In this document: in pieces, positions 26,179 through 41,100 of the stretch
Numbering within the stretch: the first letter of the stretch is position 1
Layout of the letters: each line of letters starts with the position of its first letter
Source: Tomocerus qinae
Lineage: Eukaryota > Arthropoda > Collembola > Entomobryomorpha > Tomoceridae
Assembly: GCA_020055645.1 (NCBI GenBank)
Contig: CM034546.1
Coordinates: forward strand, 116,982,375-117,046,374
DNA length: 64,000 bases
Reading direction: 5' to 3'
Translations under genes and position numbers: made by a program
The notes under the pieces: generated by a model
What the model was told of the DNA's origin: nothing
What the model saw: only the letters and a program-made list of their open reading frames with translations
Databases searched by the model: none

Positions 26179-29100
26179 TGTAGAGAGTACTTGATAATAA
26201 TAAGGTATACTACAGATATAGAATATGATATTACCAACCCATTCTGTGTAAAGACAATGTAAACTGAATTGAGAGCGCTGAGACTGAAACTACACCACAT
26301 TATGACGTTCACAGTAAATCACTTGAACGAAAATCGTGCCATTGAAACTTTCAGGAAAAGGCGATGTGAGATCCGTTGAAGAGACTCACCATGTGAATCT
26401 GATGGAAGGAGTGCCCACAGCAAAAGTAATTTTTGCAATAAAAGTTTCTCGAAATTGAAATAAACTCGAAAATCAGAAGTGACCTAGAAAACCAAGTAGA
26501 TTTATGGAAAGGAAATAGCATATGGAAGTGCATCTGCATCAGATGACTTTGACATGACAAAGAGAAACGAGCTGTAAAATGGAAATCTATATTCTAACCA
26601 TATATTTAAGACGTGTTACAATATTGTGCTAAAAAGGAGTAAAAAGATTTAATCCCTACGACAAGACACGTTTGAATCCAACAGGCAATAACCATAAAAA
26701 TTATCCTAGAAACTCAGACAAGCAAATTATTCATTGGTTTGTCTTGCACTTAATTGTAATTATAGTGTGTTTACAAATGCTGGGATTTGTACAAGATTTC
26801 ATGACGTGCCTACTTCATTTGTTACTGCATAGTAGATCAACTGTCAGTGGTAACATAAATAAATGATTTACAGAAGCATTACATGTACTTGAAGCATAAA
26901 CATACACTCAGAATTAGAACACTTGAATTGCAATAAGTTTCAATCGCCTAGTACGAGTGTGACTACACTCAAGTAAGCAAAATCACATGCGTTGCAGCTA
27001 TGATGAAATTAAAACTTTGTTTATTAATAAGTATTACAGTATTTGCACTTATAGTCCGTTATTGTTAGTTATTTTACTAAATACAGTTTTCCGACTATGT
27101 ATAATGGTAATTTGAATGCAAAAATAACACGTAAAGGATTGATTACCCTAACATACTTGTCTGTTGTGGAGGATCAAATTATCGCTGGCACAAATAACAA
27201 AATTAAACAATAAGTTTGGCTCTCAAATTCACACATAATTCACCCATAATTCTATGTGAATCTTATCTACATGGCATTTCATGAAAAATGTAAATTAGCC
27301 TAAGCTTGGTTAGTCAACCAACAGGAAATTACTCATACAATCCACCAAAATGATTATGTATTATTTTACATCGAGCATAATACTTTAGGCTATAGGAACT
27401 TTGTATCATTTTCTAGCTTCTAAAACTACCTAGCTCTAAACTACACGAACGTCATTACATCTGGATACAGTCTATGAGCATGGTCATGGACGCGGACATC
27501 GACTTTGACATTAAATTGAACTTGTGTTTCATTATTCGCATTCACATACATATAATCTGGGGATGTGGGCACAGGTAATTGGATAGTGACGACTGTAACT
27601 CTTTTTTGAAATACGAGAGTTTCAAGCTACGTGGAAGTTATTACAGGCAATTTGCGACAACCTTTATTTTGGTTGTATTAAGTGTGCCAGTACCTGAAGA
27701 TGATTCACAATTTGATGATAGCATGGCTATGGCACATTATTTTATAGCATCTTAATAGTAATTATTGTCCTATTTCTTCCTCCTTACAATTAGAGTCAGA
27801 ATTAGCGAAATTAAATTGGCTGGCAAATTCTTTCCTGTGGAAAAAATCAGCAATTGAACTCATCTTGCGAAATTAATTAGGTGAGGTGATCTGATTTACG
27901 GCTTGTCATTCTATGCACCTTCCGCTCCATAAAGTAATAAAAAGGTTGCTAATTCTTGTACTACATAACTGAGTAGTGGCAAATGGTAGGTAACGTTGCT
28001 AATTTCAATACTGCGTACGTATTCTGTCGTCTTTAGGATTTATTTATTGCTAATTCTCAAAGCAGAACCCATAACATAACCTCAGCTCAACCATAAATAA
28101 TTTTGAATTGAATCTGTCTGTATACACATACAATCTCTAACCTAATTTAACTCACATTCTGCATTCATTCTGTAAAAGTAGAATTACAATAGCATTACAT
28201 TAACAAAAACCAACTTTTTCCTTTTGCATAAATAGAGACAGTACTAATACCACTATAGTGCATTCCCTACCTAAGATGTGCATTTTCAATCAATTCTTTC
28301 TACACATTCCACTTAAGACTTGCACTACTTGAGCACAAAAACACATAATGGCTTCCCTCGAGTCAAAAGAGCAGTTCTTCACTTTTAATTAGGTCACAGC
28401 TATTACAATTTTATTACCAAACGTAATTCTCATACTATAGCTATGCACCTTTGGATAACAAAGATTTAAAATCGATTGTGCAGATGAAATAGCTCCCTTC
28501 ACCCAATGTAAAAATATGCAAGGTGCACATTAAGATCCTCGATTCGGTTGTAATTAAAGAGCAGGCCAATAAGTTAATGACTCTTAAAAAATGTGAACTG
28601 TGATCCCAGTAGGCAGCTAATAATAAGTAGCCCCGTCAAAATTACAAACGCAAGCAGTGAATTACCTCGGAAAGAAAGTGACAATTTTCTTTCTCAAGAC
28701 CAAATACCTGTAATTTCAATGTGTTTACGACTGTGATTAGAATTCGGCACGATGCGGATAAATGATAGGTTTCCTCCACTATTTGCTACTTAGACACAGT
28801 AATGAAAAATTTTATCTCCTTTTTTTCAAACTAACTAGTGTTATTCTTTCTACTAATTATTATACTTCCATACTCTGCATCCTAAATTATAAATTACCAC
28901 ACATAATAAGCTAGACATACGACTCGATGTAAAAATAATAAATTTTAGGGGAGCACACACCGACATGCATGCTTGAGTACTTAGAGTTACTTCAGTAGTA
29001 CATGAGCAAAGCGACATACTTGATTTATGCACTCAAAGGTGCTTGCAAATCTTGCATTTGAATGCTATGCATTTTTCCCTTTCTCTTTTACTTGACGCCC

Positions 29101-32100
29101 AATCAAAATACACAGGCAGATTATCTACAAAAATGCATTCAAGGGAGTTGTGTCTAAAATGTTTTCCTCCAACCTCTTCTACATCCTCTAACATTTAGAT
29201 TAAGATCCTCAACTAGTTTCTGTTTGTTTGTAACTTGTTTTGTTTTACCACAGTCGCTGTGTAAATCATTTCGTTGAAATTAAGAGTGTCACACTTTTGG
29301 TTGACATCCAAAACATTTCCAGTCTCTCTAACCACATGTATACAATTACAATAAGACAATTCAAATGCAATGCCACAATGATGCAGTAATAAAATCACAT
29401 AAGTAAATAATATCTGTCTTTTACCCACCATAGAGCACATTCAAAGAAATCTCCACCGTCAACGATACAAATGATCAAGAGCAAATTCATATGCTGTGAA
29501 TGCTGATTGACTGACAAAAGATTTCTCTTGCACTTGAACTTGATCACATGCACATACATAAAGACATTCATGTTTGTTATGTACTAACTACACATAAAAT
29601 TCATATTATACCATCCAATACTTGTATTTGTCAGTTGTAAAAACCCATTCTCGTCAATTTATCAGCAGTGTCAATTAGCAATCAACAAAAACAGCATAAA
29701 TATTTATTTATGTCCTTGTACCATGAATAACTATAACCAGACGGTCAACTGAATGAATTCTATCATACGCATTGCAGTAGCATTTCGTGCCACATTGTCA
29801 CTCTACGAATTAAAAACCAGTCTTGAACTTTTCCAATTTCTATTCCTGCAGATAAGATAATAGCAAAGAAAAGATCAAACATTCGATTCACATTCTACAT
29901 ATTTTTTTAACAAAATTTAGACAGACTGACAAAGCCAATAATAATTGTCGCAGCAGCTGCAGAATTTTTAATTAGAAACAAAGACTTGAGCAAGTGCCTA
30001 CTTAATTAATACAAACAAGTAAAGATACGTAGTTGACTAAATAGGTTTCAGTTTTATTGCTCATTGTTCAGAAACATTACTATAACAAGCTGTAATTCCT
30101 CTGGGCAGAAAAGCACAATATTAATGGTTTGGATTTGAATATGAATTCTGACAAGTCCAAAATTGATGTTTTGCTCAAAGAAAGGCTGACATGACAAAAC
30201 ACATTCAATTTCTTAACTTTCCCTTATTTAAAGATTTGTTCACCAAAGTATGAACAAGGAAACGACCTATAAGCATTTTTAAGCCTTTTATTATTTGACA
30301 ACACTTATGATTACGTTGCAAAGACAGGAAAATACAACCACTAATTTTCTTCCTACAATTACAAGCTAGAAAAAACGGTCTCGACTGCAATACGCACAGA
30401 AAAATATTTACTTTGTTAATCACTTTTGTCATTTCATCAAGAAAACAATATAAATACCTACTTGTTGTAGTTAATCCAACCAAAAACTAATGGGATGCAC
30501 AAAGCCGAGTGTATACAAAAGACACGTATATGGCAGTGCTTGTGTGGATTGTAGTGAAACAATGCGACATACATCATAGCTTAGCACAAGCAATAATACA
30601 ATCATTCACTCTCTTCCATTGGTACTATGCGTACTTGTATTCTTTTCATTGTACTCGAGGGCATCCTTAAATTCTCTCCTTAAAAATTTAAAGTCATGTC
30701 ACTGTCACTGTTTTTCAAAGAACGCTCTCTATTATATTATCACTTTAGGGTTCGAAATGTCAGTTTTAGGAGAATTCGCTAATGCTATAGTGCTTAAGAA
30801 ATCAATGACTTTATAATAGATAGCATATATGTCTATTATTCGAGTTATTTCTTTATCTTCCCTCTCTAGTACAACATTATAGTGCGAATCAAAAAGAAAG
30901 CCAAAGCTAGCCTAGCCACATCCGCCCACAAACAAAAAACATTTGCCCTTTTAGATACAAGAAAAATGTTGTTAGCTCTAGTCGACAGTGGATAGTCAAC
31001 TAACATTAAGGGAACTTTAGCATAATGTTGTCTGATAGTACAGACAAAAAAAAACAAAGTCATCAAAGCAAAACAAATATAGATACTACTACTACATTGC
31101 ATGTGAAAATACAATCCGTTCAGAGATGGTGATTTAACAAACAAATATATGTGGTATGTATAGTATCTCTATTGTGAGACTATTATGTCTTAAATGAACC
31201 TATTTACTATGTAACAAGAGTTTAACCATAGAACTGACAATTGCAAGATTACAATTTACATCATACCAAAATTAAATCCGCTTGTAATTGTAAACAGCCA
31301 AGTAAGCGAAGCCAAGTTGATTTAAAGTGTAACAAAGCTTCAGACTATAAAATGACAACAACGACCAAACCAGACAAAACCAGACCTCGTTATCAAAATT
31401 AACATTGACACTTCCTTGATTTTCTTTACACGTTTAAGGGCTTTAGATAGGCATTTATCATGCCAAGTACGTAGATCGACTCCGTGTCGCCTTCTATACA
31501 ATTCTCATTACTGTTTCTTGCTATACTAATCACACTACGAAAATATACAACTATCTCTAGTTGAGAACAAACAATTACCACACAGAAAGTTATCTTTTCA
31601 TTTTTTTAGCACTGGTTTGCTCATTCATTCCTGTCATGTCGCTTTGGCCATCCCTTTTGTTTGACAAGATGAGACAGACAAGTAGTTTACACATCATCTC
31701 CTTTGCACAAAATACAAGCCCATCGGCATCAGTCATTCACCATAATTACACACTTTTGTTTTAAATTGTAGGACGTAGTACCTCATAACATACTAACGAC
31801 TAATGATAAGTAATATTATGCAGTTCCGTGAATCTTTGCATGAAAGAAATTGTGAATTAACAATGTAAATTTTACAATTAGTCTACTTTTACGATTTTAA
31901 TAGTTGAGTATTGTTATGTCCGTTTCTATCTTGTCCATCGTTAGAAGATTTCCCTTTCTGAATCTCAAACCATAATCGGTTATGCATGAAAATTTATGTT
32001 TTGAAAATCATATTATTACATACCTACATTAAAATGGTGATAATACCAATGAATTTCATGGTTTTTAATCTTCCTTGGTAATAATCAGTTTATGTGTCAA

Positions 32101-35100
32101 TCTAACACATAAGCTTGGAGCATGTCTTAATAGATAGACTGGTTAGACAAGAAATACATTTGGGATGAATGAACTGAATGAAATCCTCTATTTTATAAGA
32201 ATGAATGGAAACAATCCATGAGACGAAATTCAATGCATCCTAAACTCTCGCACTCGAAGAACGCAAAGGAAATGTAGGTGATTTTCTTAACTGATTGTTT
32301 GCATTGGGAAGAGTTAGCTAGTTGTCAGTTGGGCTGGCTTGGCCTACTGTCAACTTGTCTTTTGATGTCTATAGTGTATTTAATGTGTATACCTCCCATC
32401 ATACCAATTTCTGATTACAAGATGCTAACCATGAAATTAGGGATTACTTTACCTGCCACAATACCAAAACACTTTCTATTGTTATGCTTTAATTTTATTC
32501 ATCATCATAATTAACGAAACGATTTTAGGCTTTCACTCCCTCCCTGACTCTAATTTTAATCTAAGAGTCTTTTAAGAGTATGTTATTACTACATAAAATT
32601 GCTGAATGTAATCCTCAATCAAACTTGGCACGCTTGTATTAAATGAGTATTTATTTTAAGTGCACTTCTAGCCAGTGTCACATTTCATGATTCAGTCATA
32701 CTTGACATAAATGACAACATTAATCTTCAATGAAATTTGTTCTGCCATTGTTTCTCCTTATTATATGGCTCGTGTCTCTAAAAGGAAAGACTGTGCGACA
32801 CAATCTGCCTTGCTCCTACTATATACCCAATTTTGTAGCTTTTAATAATGCAGTTACCAATGATTAGATAGGAAAAGTTAATAACCCAGGCCTACAATTT
32901 TAGTATTTCTTTGACATCCTAATGTTTCTGACACTCTGCTGATTGTGTGAAACATTTTTTTAATGTAATAGAGTTATGAATTGAAAATTCCACAATGCTA
33001 CTATAAATCCTATACAATTAGCTATTAACTTGAACTCATTTGAATACGTAATTACTTGAAAAGTATACATTTACAGATGCCACATAATTTGAAAGTTTAA
33101 AACTCAACTTTCTTATTTCTACTCTTGGAATTGTGAATAATATAGCAATGAAGGATGTTTTATCACCATAATAATTTGCAAGTTTATTTTGAAATGCATA
33201 TTTACATTGAGCAACTCAACAGTAATAGTTTAGCCTTTCATTTAAACATTAAAATGCGTTATGGTGTGAGGTTGATCTGGTAAATCAAGGAGAGGTCGAT
33301 ATTACCCACTGATAAAAATGCCAAAGACTCTCAATCGATTTACAGGTGACGACAAATTAACCAGCTACCTAAAATCATGAATGTGGGTTAGCGATTGCAT
33401 TTTTTGCTTCGATGGATTCTGCAGATTATTCAATATCACCTTGAGATTTCACAATCCAATTTAATGCTATTATGCTACTGGTAATAACTTATTTACATTA
33501 TGAGTAAACCCTTATTGGTTACAAAGTAGATGCGTATACAGTTATCATAGCATGAAGTAGGTAACAACTCTTTGTTAATAATAATGGAGTAATGGTGGTA
33601 GCTATAAAAAATGGTTCAATTCCAATGCATTATGCAAATCTAAATGTCAATAAAAATCCTCCTTCTCAGCCACATCAAAATTCATAATTGACAAAGTGTA
33701 CTCTAGGTCAGATGAACCTACATTGATTGAGAGTCTTGCCAAGAGTAGCGATAGCAAAAATCAAGATATTCAAATCTTTCTTATTTATCAACGTCATATA
33801 ACAATCTAGCTGCCTACATGTCAGTTCACTTACTTGCGTGTTAACATTCTATATTTTGTATAAGCCCCATCATCGTCTCATTTTTAAATCCGTTTGTGCC
33901 CAAGAGTGCTAAATACATAGTGCAATGGAGACTAGATCAGTCCGTGTGTGCTTTTGTCTCTCACGACAATATTTTAATGACCATCTCCTCGACACCGCTA
34001 TATCTGAACATGCCTTTACCTTCATTGGTTTGGCAGTCTTGCCATATATTTATTTTACCTACCTTACTTTGCCAAGCCTTCTCCATATTTCCTTTTGAAT
34101 CAAAAGGAGTTGAGAATTTTAATGGAGTGCTACGGATTGCTTCGTTAATATAAGTGTGTTTAGTTGATGCAACACACTGTGCTCCATCAACACACTACGG
34201 CACTTTAACACTTTTATGGCCAAACCCTACATTACCATAAAGGAATGTGGGCGAAATAACAAGTCATTCTTATATTATTAGTAAGTACCTACACTATAGG
34301 CACTAGAACACTAATATTACGGGATTTCACAATAGAAACTAATGCTTTCTAGAATCCCTATGAATATTACCTATCAATCTAAAGAAGGATATATTAAATT
34401 ACGCACATAAAAAATTTTAGCATTCAGGATGGATTTCATTGATTCAGGTCTTTTTATCAGTATCTTACATGTAAACATAAGATTGTATTGAGGTATGTAA
34501 AAAATGATACATTGACGTATTAGGATTTGATATCATTAGTTTCTGTACTGTGATCTCACAGGATCAAGTTTCCAATATTTCTACAGTAAAAGAGGTCATA
34601 GGAAAAGATTTTCCAATCTATAGTAGTTAAGTTGTCTGAGTTTCCCTTGTCTGTCACAATTAGTGTCAATTCCTTGACATAAACTGTGTTTGATTACATG
34701 GGCAACAAATAAAAGCGGAACGAATGCTCAGTGTAAACTTTATAACAATAAACGAGGGATTTTCTCTTACGCTTTTCCACACCAACGAATCCTACGCCCA
34801 TCTTTAGCATCTTCTCTAAACAGGCTGAAATGTAATTGTAATCCCTTTCAGAGACCACCCATACACAATGCACCTTTAGTCTACATATTATAAATGCACA
34901 TTCAGAGCTTGAAATAACCTCAGATTACTTGATAGTACCTATAGCTGAAGCAATCATATTTCTAGCGATTAAAATGAACACGGCAAACAAATTACCTGTG
35001 TAGTATGTTCCATAAGTATTTCTATGCAGTCATAGGATTCAGTTGAATAGGTACCTGAATGGTAAGTGCATTACTTTTGTGTAGCACTACTTATCGGTAC

Positions 35101-38100
35101 AAATCTATGGGTATAGGCAATTACATGTGGATTTAAGCAGAGACGACCAGTATTTACCTGCGTGGATACAATAGATGTGGAACAATCTAGATATAACATC
35201 GGAAATTGTGTTTACATATTGAAATGGCCGCATCCTTATTCACGTAGGTAGAATTCAACATCTAAATGCAGATACTGTAATCTGATGTATTTCTAATGGA
35301 GTAGGAAACAGAGCAATCTAATCCAAATATCAATGACTAGCGTCGTGAGCTCATGTAGAAAACCCTCACGGTATTAGAAATTGCTAGAAGATACGATTCT
35401 AATCACAATTTCGTGTTTTGCAAACATTCAGTTTCTCCATGAGCATTACTATAATGTAGTTACAACACGTTCGGCGTATGAAAACGGCGAAAGTTAATTA
35501 TCAATATGCAACGAATCGAAAGTTAACTCTAGCTTTAGTAAAATTATTCAGGTTTTCAGTTGCACTAGTGCTGTCAGCGTAAGCTTGAAGCTAATCATAT
35601 ACTATTCATAAATTATAGCCAAAAGATAATTAGAAATGAGTAAAGGAAAGCAAATATATACATTGTGGACAGAGCCTGAGTCACGTCATACACGGTCATT
35701 TGAGAACAAAATACACATTAGTGTAACTTTGAGAGTAAAATTAGCAAAGTAGTGATGACTAGCAAGGTACACTTTGCTGAATATTCGTTAATAAAATTAG
35801 TGTTGGGAAAAAAGGGCCGACAGACACGTATTTCACCAGCACGGCTACTACGTGAGTTTTTATGAGTCAGCTAATATGAATCGCAAAAGCAACTTTGCTA
35901 ATTTGCAAAACATTCATAATATGGTCTCTACATGTACACAAATCAAAAGTTTACTCTTTAGCATGACAAGATACAGACTAGTTATATCTATTTGTCAGTT
36001 GCACTGTGCTTAATGGGTATTTAATTGTAGTTTCTGTAGGAAGCATGCAAAAATGTTAATGCATAGCCATTACAATGCGTCAATTATTCATGAAGACGTA
36101 ATTTTTTCTGTAAATATAGTCTATTACATATTACTTTAGTATTACATCGTCTGTGCAAAGAAAATACGGCATGCAACAGTGAAGCAGAACATATTATGGT
36201 CTGGCTTGCTTAGCCACTATGAATAGGTTGAGACGAGGGAAGTCGAGTTGAAAAGGGAAGGAGAATTAGCAAGAACACGCAGCAACAGATTAATTATATA
36301 GAGGCAGTTCGTTTCGTAGCAAATGCAATCAGAATTAGAGACGCGATGAATCATGAAGCGTAAGATTACAGATCAAAGAGTTTTAAGCTATAATATAATG
36401 CAACCAATAATGTATATTTATCTTTGTGTAACTGACTTAATGGCCCACTGCTACTACTGGTAATTGCACTCAATTCGAATGTTCAAACAAATTCAAGTAA
36501 GTAATTCTGGTGTGGGAGCAATAAGCAGAACTTTAATTTCCATTCCATTTCATTGGATACAACTCAACATCTACGTAGGTAGGTTTTGTACATTAACCAC
36601 TTTGTGTCTTTTACTAAAAGGACCAGCAAGAGTAAAATCAGTTTGTTTCAATTTGCAATGCTCCAAAGCACTTTTGAATGTGCATTCAGCTATTATTGTA
36701 ATACAATTTCACAAAGTTGAAGTTTACGTAGTAGTTTCTATGCAATTTGCAATGCAGATACTCCATTTAAATTCTACTCGTATATAGAATAAGAAATATT
36801 TAATTTGTACTTGCCAAACACATGTTTTCCCATGAAAAATGTAAAACCGAGGCTGAAGTTGGTTGGGAGTGATTATTCATTCTATCACACACCGCAATTG
36901 TAAATTGTACCAACTTTTCACAAAAACCACAGCGTAAAACGCTCCACATTTGTAAATGATTAATTACAGGTAAATGGTGACATATTTTTATTGAGGTAAA
37001 CATTAGAGAAGACATTTCTTTAGAAATTCAAAGACATAAGATTCCTCTGCGTGTCTCAACACATATTACATAGCTGTTAAAAGCATTATTTCATTCACTC
37101 GATCATCATATGTTTCTTAGAATATTACGTTTTTAATTAAGGTAATATGTTTTCTACTAGAATATTGTCACCAAATACTCATGTTTGTGTATTTAGTAAG
37201 TTTGTTGTATACAGCAAGGTAATAAACTATACATAAGAAAAAGAGTCATAAGTTGTGAATGTCTTGTCTAGTGATAGCGATATATTCTATTTAGTTTAGT
37301 ATTGCATAGAATAATGGTGAAGCGACAAAAGAGTGTTGGGGACTATATATTACATTTTCATAATGATATTGTTGAAATAAATAACTGTAAATTTCTCTCG
37401 ACAACATGATTCTCAACACTTTGACGATGAAAAGCTTTAGACTGACAAAGAGACACGGAAAAGGAAAAGCTAGGGTTCCCCACGGAGAAGCAAAACGAGG
37501 TAAAGCATCAAAACAGTAATCTCTCTCTGTAAGCTCATAACAGATGCTACTTCTTTTGAGTTCTTTTACAAAGTGAGCTGTGGCTCAATACGAATAAAAC
37601 GAATCCTCCACAATACCCTCAATACCAGATCCAGGAATAGTAGTTATTTACAAAACAGTAGCAAACAGTTAAATTAAGGCAACAAAATCTGAACAATGGA
37701 ATTAACTGAATTGAGAGTTTCAATGAAAATAGATTTGAGCAAAGTGCAGTGCAAACTAAATCCAATGGCAAATAAAAGTAAGAAATACCATATGTATCTT
37801 AAAAAGCCACAAAATCTAAAATGTAGCCAAGTGAACTCATTTTGGTCTAGTTTACACTTGAAGATTTGAGGATGCCACATATTTGTACCTCAAGATAGAA
37901 CAATTTTCATGCAGTGTAACTATTTGTGTTTACAGTCCCGTAGCCTATTGCGTGTGAGAGTCTAGGATTTTTCATAATGCTAAACCACCTAGATAATCTG
38001 TGGGCATACTAAGTGCTGTTTTAGATTTGACGAAGATACCTCATCTTAAATACTCATGAGTTAAATGATGAACTCAAGTTTATCTTGATAGAATTCAGGT

Positions 38101-41100
38101 TTTATTATTGTATGATGCAGTATGCCAAAATATGTATTGGAGCTGTGAGAGCATAATCAAGAAAAAAAAATGAATGAGAGTCTGACTCTACTGACCAGAT
38201 AGAAAGAAATGTGGTTTGGCTAAAAAAATATTTCAGTTCATCACATTAACATAAAAAATTAAGAACCTGTGCTGCATTTACAATACTAAGTACAGCCTGT
38301 TCATTGTTTTAATTCTGACTAAGCCTTGAGATACGAGTTCAAGTTTTCATATTCATATAAACTTAATGACTAGTTCATTATGTACACGCAGTACGGCAAG
38401 AATCATTTTAAGATCAAAAAGCTATCTGCATCGAGTATTACGTAAGCGATATATATAATAGAATGTAACAGAAGTATTACAGCATGTCAATTAGCGCGTG
38501 AAACTTTATGTGCCTAAATACTATAATGTGTCTGCTCTCTACTGCATTTGCAATACCCTTGAAATGTTTTCAGAAACATTTCCGTTATAGTCGATCCCCA
38601 TAAAAGCAACCCATTTACAATAACACTGTCAGTCCATCATGTCTCTAGATGAACATTTATTTTGCACCAGAAGCAGAAAAACAACTTCAAAGGACGCAAA
38701 ATAAGAAACATTCAATCTTAGATAGACTAAACTATATCTACCATTACTAGCAACTGTTCCTCTATTTATTCTTCAGATGTTCTTCTAAGAAGTGAATAAC
38801 TATAAACACACTGAAGTACTAACTATTATGTTAAGTGTATGCATGATTTAAGGTTATGTTAGTGCAGTCACAGAAATTTACTTACGCATTTCGTTACACT
38901 ACAGTATTATTGGTTAGCAGACTGAGAAAGTTAAGTCAAGAAGATACTACCGCCTTAATCACGTTATCTCACTTTGTGACTTCATATTATTACCTACTTC
39001 CACCTATTTGGCACTTGAAATCCTTTACACTGGGATGCTAGCTCGTAAATTTTAGATTTCAGTGCCCTGTAAACACTGTTGGAAGTAAACATTGTGTACC
39101 TGAGCCACACACCCCATTAAACTAAACCTGTGTACGTGTATTCTGAGATTACCCTTTACCTTTCTATGACAATATGTACGCATCATATAAGAAGATTATA
39201 AGAATGGATGTAAGTAGGTCGCATTATGTCTGGTCTCTTCTGCTCCAGTGTTTCCTAATTTTCAATGACATACAAACCACAACCTGATTTGCTTTTCGGT
39301 ACACAAGCTTTTACTCCTACGTGGACAACTTGGACATTCTAAAAGCTCTGTAAACTACATATTTATAATATCTATACTAAGATACTACTTAATACCCAGT
39401 TTTGGCAACAACGTTGAAAATATCTACAAAAATATTTCTTAAATCTTTATTTGATGATTCCAACAATTGAAAAATACTGAGACTGATTATTCTGCATAGA
39501 GAACTGTAAACATGAGTGAAAAAAATGTAGATTTACCATGAATACCAACTACTTTACAGTCCACTGCTAATTAATGTAATGTACTCGTACAGAAGTAGAT
39601 ATGATTCATTCCGTAATTAAATTCCATAAATTCAGGCAATATTTAACAATTAGATTTGGTAAATCCTGCTTTGCCACTTTTGGTATTGTTTTAAATTCAG
39701 CACAACCACTTTGTGCACGAAAATCGTTTTAAAAGGAAATATGCATTTTTGACAAAGTATAATTCTCAGCGACAAAAAAACAGTAAAAGAATCCTTGCGG
39801 TTAAGTCTATAAAGCATTTACTTAACCCTTTCAAATATCACCACATAATTCAAAGTAAATAGAATACCCATTAATAAAAACGTAATTTCTGAAGAGTGCT
39901 TTTGCTATTGACCTTACCCAACCTATGAAATTAAATACAAGTAAAAATTAGTAAAAAAGACCGCTCCCTAGCGTTCTTGAAGCAAATGCTCAAAAATTCC
40001 AATAAAAATGCACAAAAAGCGAAGGCTTCCCAGACCACATTCGCCAGAATGCAGAAATAACGCACATTGACAATGAGATAACTCAACAATAGTAAAAGTC
40101 AGATTGACTATCTCATCAGCGGTATATAGACTTATCTGTACATATGCGTATGCTTTATCTCATGAAATCTTCATTGAGCTATCACTAGAAATATAATTGT
40201 ATAGAAAAGCTGTCAATTTTTTCCCTATTTAGTTTTTACTTATAAAGCAATAGTATCATCAGTACTTGCAGTGCATAGCGTGTATAAGAACCGTATACTG
40301 TACAGTGTATTGCATGGTAAACAAATGAACGTGAATAGTAAATTAACTTGGGCGTTGTTGGTTAGTCATTAGCTCTAACAGCAAACAAAGAAGTGCCATG
40401 CCATAGAACAGTAAGTACGTGGTCAAAATTAGATCACAGATATTACTGTAAAACAAATTGTGTGAAAATAGCAAAAATACAGCATGTAATATTCTCAAGG
40501 GTATTGAATGTTGTAAATATACCTACACATAATTATAATTCATAAAGAATGATAACGTCAATTCTTTGCAAATGAATTGCCCGTTGACACATGACATGAG
40601 TTATAATATTGTCAATTATATTTTATTACTAGCAGATCCTACGTGTTATTGTTATTACTTATTGAATGTTCTCTTACGTTAGAATACTTTATGATATATA
40701 ATTACTACACTGAGGAAATGCTTTTGTTGTGGAGAAAACAACCTTGTCTGAAAATGGCTCTCAGGGAAGGCGTATTGTTAGTTCTAGTCAGCAGCCATTA
40801 AAAGGCACTTTATTACGTGATTTAATACAATTGAATAGACCATTTATTATGTGTTTGTATAACAAAATACAGAATTATTTGCTTCCATATTACTCTCTGT
40901 CATCCTCACTCAGCAAAACACAACTGGTATTAATCACTAAAATAATGATTCACAATATGCGACTAGACCTTCGACATTTTGTTGATTGAGTCTTATTTAT
41001 CAACATCGAAAACTAATTTTGCCCTATCTGCGCCAGAATTGTATTTGTGTATCAATTATATTATTATCTAGGATAATACAAAGGTCTTAGAAAAATATCA